NCBI GenBank assembly: GCA_914767715.1
Contig: OU612070.1
Span: 10,309,501 to 10,373,500 of the forward strand
Source: Membranipora membranacea
Lineage: Eukaryota > Bryozoa > Gymnolaemata > Cheilostomatida > Membraniporidae
Length of the DNA stretch: 64,000 nucleotides
Direction: 5' to 3'
Part shown: piece by piece, positions 13,178 through 24,734 of the stretch
How the letters are laid out: every line of letters starts with the position of its first letter
Numbering within the stretch: position 1 is the first letter of the stretch
The notes under the pieces: generated by a model
What the model saw: only the letters and a program-made list of their open reading frames with translations
Told to the model about the DNA's origin: nothing
Database searches by the model: none
Position numbers and translations under genes: made by a program

Positions 13178-14970
13178 ATTTATCTAAGGAGCGAAGATAT
13201 TGAGCATTTAAGTTGTAATGATCTTTTGGTTTACAAAGCACAGCTCATGCTAATTGAAATATTCCCTGGTCTATAATGTAATAAAGAATATACCAACCCC
13301 GATCACCAGAGGAAGGAAACCAGTGCAGACCTTGCCTTTTGCCAATGGTATTGAATTCAAATGATTTGTTGGCTGTACAGAGTCTCAACTGCGTCACAGT
13401 GGTCATTTCATTATAATAAGCAGTGATCGGGGAGGGGGGCGGATTGCATATAATATTACATGTGTGGGCTCTTTGAGTTGCAAGCATGTACTTCGCCTTA
13501 ATTCAGGGTCAACCACTGACAACCATTGGTTATAGTGGTCTGTAGTTGGAGAGTAGAGAAATTGGTTACTGAGAGAAACTAGACCATTGCCAGCTTGCAC
13601 ACAATTGCAAAAGTTTCCCAAATGTAAATCTTCATCAATAGAATGGTGTATTCAAGTGTTGTAGAGGTACTAGCTCTCTAGAGTATAACGCTGGTTTAAT
13701 TATTCGTCTTGTTAATTTTGGAAAAAAGTAGATAGGCCTAGACACAAGAAATGACTCCTTTTGATTGCACATTTTTGTTTGTATTTTAGTCTACATTGTA
13801 AAGCAACACAGACCGCAGAATAGTACTGAGAACAGTACAATGAAGAAGAGAGTGTCTGGGTGGTTTATAGCAGATGTGATACAACTCGTAGTATCAATAG
13901 TCGTTCAGCTTACTCAATTCAAACAGGTAAGCAGACAATGAAATTTTCAATTTCGGTTGTAAAATTTGATTAAGTTGCAGCAGGGAACTGACCCAGAAAG
14001 GCTTGAGATGGCTGGGGTTATAAGCATCGATATCTCCACTGTTACACTTGTATCGAGCATCGTTAGTAATATAATGATATAAATGTCAGGTGATATGTGT
14101 AGGCTAACTGATGATAATTGCGTCGGTGTAATTGTTGAAGTATCATGGCATAAATTTGGTAAAACTGCTTGAACACTGGCAGGCCTCAGCAAGAATTTTT
14201 CATTGAAGCCGGCCAGTTAGTGTTATTAGGAGTTCAGTGACTATCGGAGTTGTGCTCTTTTTTTCATGGAGGAAACAACTCATTCCATCTCGCAACATCA
14301 AGTCACCTCTTCCCTATATTCCACCCTCCTTGCCACAGCTCATTATCTTGAATGATCATTTTAGTTACAAATTTGCTGGCGTTATGTGCTGATCAAACCT
14401 ATAGATCGAGTGTTTCCATTCCAAGACACCAGATATAAAACTTCGCAAACTTCTTCACCAGAGGCTGGCAAATCTGTTTCCATCATAGGGATTGTAGATT
14501 TAACCAGGTCTTTAAGGGTTGTGTTATTTGTAATTTCGCAACATGCTAGAATCAGGATCTCAATGCAGAGAAACTTGAAGGGTCCAGGGATGAACCTTGT
14601 AGCAGCAAAGCCTTGTTATAAGACTGCAAATAATTTGAATGCAAATAATGTACTTAGGACATTGGAATGTATTATATTCATACTTTACCACATCATCATT
14701 TAAATATTTGTTGCAGAGAATACAGGAGAAAGACTGATACAGTATGGCATGATAATGGCAGAGTTACGCATCAGAACCTTTGGTGGTTTGAATTCTGTCC
14801 TGAGAAATCTTGATGTACCGAGTGAGTGTCTGAGTGTCAAATAGTTACATTATTATGATTCATGATGGGTCATGATATACTCTTCGCTACCCTGACGCAG
14901 TGATCATTTGTATTTGATTGTCCAAATCAAGGATACCATCGGTAGCCTAATTGATAACCATATCTCATAC

Positions 14971-15099
14971 TCATTGAAAGACCCCCCTCCCTCCCTCCCT
15001 TCACCTGCTATCTACCTTATCAACCTAATTAGTGGTTAACTAATTAGATTGATAAGGTAGATTGCAGGTGAAGGAAGGGGGGGGGGGGTGAATGAAATG
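14971..15099. repeat. Hairpin with C/G-rich arms
   Basis: Arms of about 55-60 bp face each other across TAGTGGTTAA. The left arm contains a CCCTCC tract then CACCTGC and ACCTTATCA; the right arm carries their complements. It is probably a small foldback element. Confidence 0.7.
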
Positions 15100-15707
15100 A
15101 TAATGGAATCTGTCTCTTAAAGTATTGTCAATTGTTCGACTGTGGTTATCATGGGGCATTTAACTTCCCAACATATGTTGGTGTGTGGGTAATTCTAGGT
15201 CACAGGCCCTAAAAAAAATTAAACAGCATAAAACTTGTTTCTAATTTATAGTCAACTAAACGTATAGCCTTGGGAGTAAGTATTAGCTAAAGTTTAGTTT
15301 AGCTAGTCTTGAGATGACTTAATGTAAGCTAGCATTAAATTTTGCCTAGTGAAGGTTGAAGTCCATAAAAAGAAAAAAAGGATGAGCGTATGTTTGCTAC
15401 TCTTGAAGTTAGCTTTTTCAAGCCTGCGCAAAATGGAGAAAATATCCTCCTATGAATACTTTACTCCTCTATGGAACTTTTTATGAACATTATATCTGCC
15501 TGGTTTTGATTACTGTACCTTACATTTTAGAACGTACCTGAGGCATTGGATTAGCAGGATGTTGGCATCTATTGACATTTGACTACCGCGTCAAACAACT
15601 TGAAGGCAGTTAGTGTAGGAAGAACAAGTATTCATCAGATAAAGTGGTAAGCTACTCTCACACTACTCTGTAAGTCTACTCATTGTTCACGAATGAGTAG
15701 TAGAGTA

Positions 15708-15812
15708 GTACTCTACTACTCAGTCGTGAAGAATGAGTAGACTAACTAAGAAGTCTAGCTAGTAACTGTTAGTTATTATCACTACTAGTAGCCATCTGTA
15801 GTTTGCCAATCA
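15708..15812. repeat. Dispersed repeat, copy 2 of 2 within the 14.9-kb insertion
   Basis: Direct-orientation partner of 11209-11315. It abuts the reverse-orientation MITE relative that begins near 15806. Confidence 0.75.
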
Positions 15813-15996
15813 GGGGTGTCTTTCAATTAGAAAGAGCGATACTTTACTAAAGCAAATTATCACTATCGCATCACTCGAAATTATTGCCCACTTGGTCTTT
15901 CAATTAGACAACATCACTCCCAAATCGTGATGAAAAGTGAGACCCCTAGCAGGTATTGCTCACTCACCTGGTGAGCGATCAGATTGTGATTTTGGT
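15806..15996 (-). mobile_element. MITE relative of 606-849, reverse orientation
   Basis: Starting CAGGGGTGTCTTTCAATTAG, this reads as the reverse complement of the 606-849 repeat, including the shared TTATTGCCCACTTGGTCTTT and CCTAGCAGGTAT phrases. The far end is truncated or diverged. Confidence 0.65.
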
Positions 15997-18900
15997 TTTT
16001 AAGTGTTGTGTTATTTGTAATTTGTTAAAATGTTAGAATCCGGCTCCAAATGCAATGATCTCAGTGCCCTAACTTCATATCTAGATAGGGTGAAAGAAAG
16101 AGGGCTTACACGGTTTTCATCAGTAATAATACATCTGTTAAAAATATCCAAAACTAAGAATTGCGAAAAAAATTCATCCTCAGCCATTCATATTTGTCGA
16201 GCCGACCTCAGCTGGTTCAGGGGAAACAAATTTGGTCCATAGTCAATATATTATATAATATGTGCCGAAATGTGAGTTGTAGGCAGTCAATGTAACATTG
16301 TGTATACCCTAGGAGAGTTAAGTATTTGCAGCAGGGAAAATTCACAAATAGCTACGTTTAAATCAAGCTAACATTTGCTCTCATTTCTTCATTTAGACCC
16401 CCACCTCCGCTAGAGGAGTAATTTACTGCAAATCATCTTTAGACAACTATCCTGAATATTATGTAAAATCAAGTTTATCGTCCTATTGTATTTAGAGTGA
16501 TATATGAATATCTCAAAAAACTCAATATTCACACCCGTGTGTGTATATATATATATAATATGTGGTTTTAGATCAGAAGATGATTTGATGGTATTCAGTA
16601 GCTAATAAACCATGGCTTCCCGCCAGAAATTGCCAGAAGATTAAACCGTGAGTTACTTCAATACCATTGGACCCCACTTTCAATGGTGGGATTACTCTAG
16701 TGGAGTAATGTTAGTTCAATAGGAAAAGTTTGCATTTCGAGAAAATTATGGCTAGCCAACATTTTCTCAACTCCGTCACTTGACATTAACTTCCAGTGAG
16801 TGACCTCACGTTCAAAGTTTTAAGATACTTGGGTTTTTATGAGCTCATTGGATGGTTGTGACAGGGTTGTCACATCCAATTCTTGAGAAAGGCACCCAAG
16901 TGCCTTCGGAGTTCTCCTCTATTACAAAAACTAAGTGCAGACAACCATTGCAGTACTAACAGTCTGCTGAATAACAATAAAAAAAGCATGGCTGTAAATG
17001 CTGTTGGCAAATTCCCACATGATTATAATATAAGTTGTATGTCAATTAAAATATTTTCACCCCTGCATTTCCGGTTGCTCCAATCCTAGTAAAATCCAAG
17101 TAAAACGATGTTGTCTTGTGTTGATGGCTGGAGGGGGAGCAGCTCCAAATATATGCAAATTAGATTAAAATTTTTCTTGAGGTAGAGAATGTTTTACTTT
17201 TTGTCACCATGCTCAGTAAATAACCTAACAAAGAGTCAAGTAGATGTCGAGCACATAGTGCTTGCTTTCCAATCTAGTCAATGCAATGTCAAGTGTATGT
17301 TATGTCATTATCCCTATCGTTTTATCCAATTTTTCTGCATTTGGATTCGCTTCTGGTGTCACCAGTAAAATGGGAGGAACTTGAAATGTAGGCATTTATC
17401 ACAGAACTTGTAATGGTTCTGGATCAAAGAAGAAAGAAGAAATATGTCTTCATCCAACCAACTTAACATTATTGATGGCCAACCGCCCAACCAACGCTAC
17501 TCCATATTGAAAAGTTTCCCCACTCTTGATTGCTAAAATGAATTATTCTGAGCCATGATTTTTGCGTCATATTGTGTACTCTGATCTAAACTTCAACAGT
17601 GCCTCTGTTAGAAGGGAATTAGGGGGGGTTATTGTATGACACCTGAAGCTTTTGAACAAACCATCGGAGTGAGCATTTGCTAATGTTGTTTCACCTTGGG
17701 CCTGACACTGAGCTTATATATATTATATCTGCTTTCGCTTTGCATACTTTTGTCTTTTGTGATAGTATGGTACTTCAAAAAGTGCTGTTTTGATGTGGCC
17801 GCATGGGCCTACATACATCTCAATTCGGAGTTTAGTGGACAGTCATAGCTTCATCATATTCTATAGACGGCATACAATAGATAGCTGTCAGGTCATTTCT
17901 CACAGATATACTCATATATGGTGTCCCAAACTCCGCACATAATTTTTTTCTACAACAATCTTACCGTTGTTTTGACTTCACATCATGAAATTTCTACATA
18001 CAAGATTATTTTTTACAGTTTTACTATTTGGAGGAGTGAACGTAGAATGGGGACAGTGACTCAGAAGATATACGACAGAGCATCATACTCAGCAGATTTC
18101 TCACACCTTGTCACCCACCACCAATAACTCCGGCTTCAAAGAAGCACACTCTGCTGATGCTCTCTTTGTTACACTTGGAACTGAAGTTGTGAAGACACCA
18201 GGGACAAATACCACCTCCTCCGATAGTGAACTGTCACAAAAGTCACACTCTTATATCTGCGCAGCACTATGTTGTCACTGCACACTGTTGAGTCGATAGA
18301 TCAAAAAGTAGTGCCACATAAACTTTCCCCATATGATAATTGATAGGGATGGGCACATGCTCTCATTTTATCAAAGTTTCAAGCTGTTCAGTGTTCACAT
18401 TTGTATTGATATATTAATTGACTTTAGGGCATTTCTTGCGCCTACTGGTATTTTATTATCCTGTTGACAATCGCAGGAGGCCTTCTAGGGTTGTTGATTG
18501 TGAATGCCAATGTTTTGTGGGTTAACATATGCAAGAATAACATCTAAACTTTTTAGTATTTTCTAATGATTCAATTTTTTTTTGGACAGTTTATTGTTCT
18601 CACCTCGTCGATTATTCATAATTTTTCATTCCAATGCTTTGCATCCTATTCAGGTAACAGTGAACTTTAGTTCAATGCAGGTATTCCTACTGTGGATTAA
18701 CATGTATATCAGTTATATTTAAGAGTACAATGAGTGCAACTTGTTTTTTAAAATAAACAGCTTTCAATTCATCTCCAAAACATGATCAAAAGGTTCATCA
18801 CTCGACAAATAGGCTGAGCACTAGGTTCATGTTGATGCACTGATCTTACATCTTGTCATATATCATTAGATGATACATTTGGTTGTCAGTTGTCACTGAA

Positions 18901-20400
18901 CTGTGTGGGTGAGTCCGGTTGAGGTTGGTGAGAGGGTCGGTCTACCTCTGTATGTCCGAAACAAGAAGTGTCATTTGTATAGCGCACACATACATATTGA
19001 GGTTTGATCACAGCAATGAACTCCCTCTTCATTGATCACAGAATGGTTTCTCAGGCATTGTGTTTAGCAATGGCAGGCAAATTTACAAGTCGGTTTATCC
19101 CTGTGTTAATCTTCTTATGGCTCATAGAGGGTTGCAGTTAGGTGGGAATCGTTGCTGCTAGTACACATTTTTTGGTTAGTGAGGTCCAAGACTACTATCC
19201 TGGTTAGTAGTTAGTACAAGGCAGTTTAATAATTTTTAGAAATTAGTACAAAGCAGCTTACCAATTGATGTTAATCTACGCTCCTTGGGATTTTTTAGCG
19301 TGGATGGCTTTCATTAGCTGTTTGTTGGCTGAAGATGTTCTGGGCATGGAGCGCGAGCTCTGAATTTTATGGAATGTGGGTAGAGAGAAGCAAGGGTAAA
19401 TCAAACCAAGGAGTAACAGCTTCCCCTGTTACTTCTTGATCAAACAGACCTATAGTTCAATGACACAATAGAACTCGTTTGTACGGAATGTCTGATGGTC
19501 ACTGTAAATTCTAAATACATCAATGCAGGCGATAATATTAAGCTGAGAGCTTTGAAAGATTATCTGCTACATGACTGTCCAGGCAATTATTTATCGCTCT
19601 AAATCTTAACTGATGTAATGGCCCTACAAGCCCCTAATCTGGCAACCCAGCTGCCTGTCTAAGATACCGGTCTCATATATAACAGAATAAATATCAGTGT
19701 GGGTATTCCTTTGGCAGGAATTTGTTGAAATGATTGGAACAAGGAGTAAAAGTACTCCTTGATTGGAACTCCAGACTATAGCTGCATTGTGGAAATCCTG
19801 TCGTAATGGTCGAAACTTCTAGGAAATGTATTTGGTAGACCACATGGAACTGATGCATTGATGTTGTTTTGCCCGATACTAGCCACATCACTCAATTACA
19901 TGCAATTGATTTGAAATAAAATGTTAAAAAAATTAAACCTTTTTAGTTGAAAATTGTATTAATCTGGAGTAGGTTGGTGAAATCAGTCTTGATATTCATT
20001 GATAAACCTTTAGGTTGAAAGAACTTTCAACACACCAAACTTTTCAATCCATGCATTCAATGGCTACAATGTACAGTTCAATCTGCCTGATCACTTTCAA
20101 TGGGATTAGCTTATTGAATTGAACAAGATTCTCAGTGTCTATTTGCCAATTGTTTACCTTTTACTTGACATCAACATCTTAGCCAAGCAGCTGAGTTCAA
20201 GCATAATTGGATGTATTGTTGTTATCCAAGTTGTTTACCCATGAAGTCATAATCAAGATAAGCCAGTCAGAATGTTAATTTTGTTGACATTGGCATTCAT
20301 AGGCAACCTGCACAGAACTTAAAAGGTACCAGTAGATTTAAAAATGGTTAACGCTTTGGGTAAACACACAGATTATCGTAATGAGCTAGCAGCAGATTAT

Positions 20401-20452
20401 CAAGAGCTGAGCCAGATACAACCACTGTATGTTGTATCTGGCTCAGCTCTTG
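20401..20452. repeat. Perfect 22-bp inverted repeat with 8-nt loop
   Basis: The arms 20401-20422 and 20431-20452 are exact reverse complements (CAAGAGCTGAGCCAGATACA and its complement plus two bases). It could form a stable hairpin. No associated gene is seen. Confidence 0.85.
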
Positions 20453-22522
20453 TAGTTGACCAAGTAGCTGAGGAAAATCAATGAAACATGGTTGCAAATA
20501 CCGGATAATAAGGGCGCAAGAGATTTTTTTGCAAAGCAATCTCATTTTTGGCATAGTTACTCTGTACTATGATGAGCTAGGAAGCAGAGTTTGGTGAAAT
20601 AATTCGATGAAAATATACAAATGGAATTTGGTCAACCATCTAGTATTTTTCATAAAAGGTTAAAACTTCCCGCCCCCTCACTCTTCTGTCAAAGAATGAT
20701 CATGATTGTACTTTCACCAAAACAACCATCATTGTAAACATGTACATTCGCAAAATTAAAAACTCATCGCATTCATTATCAGCAGCAAAAGACAGGAAGT
20801 TAGGTCAGCTTACGATGACATCCTGTCTCTCTAATTCTACAACTGTGTCATGATGACTTGTTACAAGTGCAATGGAATGTGTGTGTAGGATTAACTACCA
20901 GCGACAATTAATTCGGTAATTAAAATTTTTGACAAGGAATATTGAGGTAATTAAGTCATTATGCCTGTTAAAGGCTAACCTCTCTGCTTGTGGCACACAA
21001 GCTGACAGCTTAAAATGTATTACTGTAAACGTTGTTGTCTTGTCACTAGCCTAACATTTAAATACTATCTGTACTAGTGCCAACACCTGCTAGGGAACTA
21101 CCATCCAAGAGTGAGAGAGAAAAATGCCACAATTGCTTCCTGTACGCCATATAACTGAGATGGCTGGGAATGATAAAGTTTAACATCAAGAGCTCCTTTG
21201 TAGACAGGTAATGAATGAATACCAGGTTTACAATAGATTTACCTTTGCCTCTCTCTACCCACATACCATAGCATTCAGAGCTAAATCCTTGCTCAGAGCC
21301 ATTCAATCTCGAAAATCCCAAGGAGCGTAGATTAAGACTATGCCAATAATCAGTATTAATACTGCATGTTTTGACACCAAGTATGTTTTCTAGCATCAGT
21401 CAGCATATTTTCGGTAGTTCTGTGGAGAATATGGCCTCATTCGCATATCACTTTTCTCCACTTAGGCATGTAGGGCGATTAATACAAAATAGATCCTCGC
21501 TCAACTGGTGAGCGATGTTGTACTTTTTTATTAGTAGCAAAGTTTTGTGATAATTCTGCTAGCATAATTTAGCTGATGTATTCTATTTATGCAGTTGCTG
21601 CCTACATTCTCAGATTGCACAAGATATAGCTTAGGGTAGGCCTACAGTACAACATAGAAGAGTTGAACATAGGTATTTTGTCAGCTCATCATACTCAATA
21701 CTTAGAGTTTTCTGTGCTTACAAAAATTGTGAGGAGGACAATTCGAATGGAATGCTTTCATTGTAGCAGCTAACTTGCCTGGTCATCTAAATACAATCTC
21801 ATTGATTACAATGTCAGTCCAATTATATAATATTGACTAGAACTGGGCTAGAACTGTAAAGGATTATACTATAACAATACAATAGCAATAATGAATGTAG
21901 TTTATTTGGCAGGCAGGGTTAATTATACAATAATGTTGCTGGTTGGGTAATGATATATGGGGCATGAAACTCAGTGTATGTCCTGAAAATCTGAGGTCTG
22001 TAGCTCAATAATTGCTTATTATGCCAGCTACAAAAGAAGCTTTCTCTAAAGCATCACAAATCAGTAAAATAATGCGTAGGCACATTTTCTTTTTAGCAGC
22101 AGCATGGCTTCATATGGTCTGACAGCACAAATTTTTATATCATTGGATTGCTCATCTTCTGAGGAACACAGTGGTTATTTTCTTTAGTAAACAAGGAAAA
22201 TATCTACCAACATATCGAAAGCTTTACGGAAAACGGTTCAAAAATGATATAAATTGCTGCCCTGCTGCCGGCTTATGTATGCAATTATTCCACTTTCATG
22301 GGGGGGGGGCAAAGAAATACACAGTTTGTGAGTGTGTCCTGAAAATTTGAGGTCTGTAGCTTGATAACTTTTTATGCCAGCCACAAAAGAAGTTTTTCGC
22401 TTTATAATTTATATGATTTTTGGCCTTTTCGAGATGTGGAGATAACTCGGGTTCACAAAATTACCTTATATGCCCTGAGTGTAACATTTTAGTCAGAGAG
22501 ACAAAGTTTAATGCCTGGCAAC

Positions 22523-23058
22523 TGGCAGAAAACAGCTAGCCCTGTCATTGCGACTTAAGCTCATGTGTTTGCGGTTTATATTTGGCTTATTTTAATGGGA
22601 GAATAAGAAATTTTTTTATACTGACTGGGAGAGAAAATACCTGCAGGTGATGTAAATGGTGCTACATGTGAGATTCTCTGAAAAAATTGCTATAAGTCAT
22701 GTTCAATAAACTAAATTTGTATGTCAAATTCCAATATTTTCAATAATAAGGTCAATGATTCATGCGCTATCCACGCACAACCAGATTTTTTTGCGTCATA
22801 GAATTGAAAGCGAGAATACCTGCAAGTGATCCACATAGTGTCACATAAAAAAATTCCCGAAAAATGGCTCTAAGCGCTCTAAAAATCTAAATTTCCATAC
22901 TCAATACGTATATTCTCAATGATAAGTTATATGATACAGGCACTAGCCATGCACAACCAGATTGTGCTGTGTCATGGATTTCGCAATAATTAAGTAGGAC
23001 AAAAACTGATGCTATTTTTGTACACATTGTCCACTCCAGAGTACATAATAACTCTATG
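22523..23058 (-). repeat. Right TIR of the 14.9-kb insertion
   Basis: This is the inverted partner of 8187-8712, ending CTCTATG at 23058 and followed by the target duplication GTTGAATC. Just inside it, two direct copies of an AGGTCTGTAGCT...AAAGAAG sequence occur near 21990-22045 and 22349-22400. Confidence 0.85.
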
Positions 23059-23066
23059 GTTGAATC

Positions 23067-23830
23067 TGAGAGGCCGAGGACTTTGTACATCCCTGTGAAG
23101 GCAATGAACTAGGGGTTTAGTTCATTGGTGTGGGCACTGTTATGTATTACAGTTTTGTTATTATTCTTAGTAGTTTCACTTAATAAAGTGAAAGTCTTTT
23201 ATGTTATCTATTACTTGATTGGTATTTCATTATTGTAAAGGCTCTTTTTATTGGCCTATTTTAATCATTCGTCTGCTTCCTTTTTGTTAGTTGTATATTA
23301 GATGTTAAACAAAGAATGCTTTGTTTAATAAGGTAAGAATAAATAAACTTGTTAGCTTAGGGTTTTAAAGCTAGCACAACCAAATATATGTCCAATCCAT
23401 GTAAAGCTCAGGCATTGGCTGTGTAGAATACATCAAGCGCAATCTAAGGCTAGTGTAAATATTTAGGCTGAGTCTAACATTGGTTGCCTAGCTAATGAAA
23501 TTTTGTGTGACTTGGTGACCTGATAGCATTTAACTGACAGACTGCTGTCTCCTAGTACTTAACTATCATCTCGTCTACACACATCGTGAACATCGCTGCT
23601 TTCTCAAGGAAGCTTTGCGTCAGATTTTGTGATTGAAGACTATATAGATGCTGATCTTGTCTAACAGATTCTACTTGATCTACGAATAAAACCGTGCTGT
23701 CAAAGGGTGTTCCCAGGGTAGACTTCAAACTCCTTCATCTGGGATAAACAAAATATTCATATGGAGGGTCACAGGACATTATCACAGTTCTAGAATAACA
23801 GTCAGTCAGTGAGGACCCAAATCACCATCA
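23067..23830 (+). other. Upstream region of NTase-TPR gene, copy A
   Basis: This matches copy B at about 48940-49439 and holds the likely promoter and 5' UTR of the NTase-TPR gene. Copy A has an additional segment of about 300 bp (about 23098-23410) that copy B lacks. A short upstream ORF, ATG 23761 followed by ten codons and TAG, exists only in copy A because copy B reads TTG there. No TATA motif could be assigned. Confidence 0.45.
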
Positions 23831-23831
23831 G
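23740..23831 (+). promoter_or_regulatory. Putative 5' UTR exon end of NTase-TPR gene, copy A
   Basis: CATCAG followed by GTAAGT is a strong donor ending at 23831 and is conserved in copy B at 49439. No long reading frame precedes it, so it is best read as a non-coding first exon. The 5' edge is unknown; the start given is arbitrary. Confidence 0.5.
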
Positions 23832-24734
23832 GTAAGTGGACTTGTGTGTACTCAACCGATCACTAATCAGAAGAATGCAGTGACCTTGAGCTACCGTCTG
23901 TATTAAAGACCAGGCCGTACTAGCTACCTGCTATCTGATTATTAAATGGTGATTGTCTCCACGCTCTCCTGCATCATCATGAGAACTTATGTCTCCAAAT
24001 TGATATTTGAACTAGGTTACTGCAGTAGGGTCTAGGGTGTCAGTGGGCTCAATTTGAGCCACTTTCCAGCTGCATTTTGTTTAAGGGCGGCATATAGCAG
24101 AACGAATCTTACATTGACTGAGTACTTCTGCATAGGTGAAGAAGTTGAGAGACAACCCATAAATATTCTAAATATAGGTTTGTGAATGTGTAACATGGAA
24201 AATCAAGTTGCATTCTGTTGACAAAAAAAATACTGCCATGTGAACAACGCTGAGGTACGATGCCTGACTTTGACCATGTAGCTGAGGCTTTGCCAACAAG
24301 GTTCTACTCCATGATCATACACACCTAAAATAACGCCTTGATGAAATTAATAGTGTATTTTGGCTGAACTATTTTATTCATTGGTGTTAGATAACTAAAT
24401 GTTCATTAGGTCTGCTGGTTTGATCTGGCATATTTCCAAAACAGATTTTGATTTATTAATATATAATATAAGTTAAATCGGCCAGCAGGAGCTACAAATG
24501 TTTATTCATTGTAATATTATAATGACTCTATTACTCAGAGTCTGTGCTATCAATCTGTCAGACAAAGTCCGCCAATATAAACTCGCCACGGCCTACATAC
24601 AATTTTCGGTATCGCTCCAGTGATGTAAAACTGTTGTGCATTGTCTCCAAAGCGCTGCTCGGACAAGAACCTTCACTTCAAGTAGATATTGAGTCACCTA
24701 GAGTCCTCGACGAACTGTTCACATTCTTTTTCAG

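Larger units (their letters stand above)
13178..22522. other. Interior of the 14.9-kb insertion, no assignable gene
   Basis: No gene could be identified with confidence. Exon-like pieces include an ATG at 13840 running to a GTAAGC donor at 13926, a segment after ttgcag at 14717 to a GTGAGT donor near 14821, and a strongly hydrophobic frame after tttag at about 18430 ending in TAA near 18546 (contains WYFIILLTIAGGLLGLLIV). They did not join into one phase-consistent reading frame. Repeats include an inverted pair at about 19270-19405 and 21195-21345 and short duplicated phrases near 14513 and 15997. Confidence 0.4.
8187..23058. mobile_element. 14.9-kb insertion bounded by long TIRs
   Basis: Both ends begin CATAGAGTTATTAT in inverted orientation and the inverted repeats run for about 525-535 bp. 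Direct flanks are GTTAAATC (8179-8186) and GTTGAATC (23059-23066), an 8-bp target duplication with one mismatch. Copy B has a single GTTAAATC followed directly by TGAGAGG (about 48934), the uninterrupted site. An 8-bp duplication and CA...TG ends fit hAT or P superfamily elements. No transposase was recognised. The interior holds two non-LTR retrotransposon remnants, several repeats and unassigned exon-like segments, so it is either a large non-autonomous element that took in other elements or a composite of two smaller ones. Confidence 0.85.

Noticed and set aside
8187-23058. Maverick/Polinton element
   Set aside because: The size and long TIRs fit, but the target duplication is 8 bp and not 6 bp, and no polymerase B, integrase, ATPase or capsid frame is seen.
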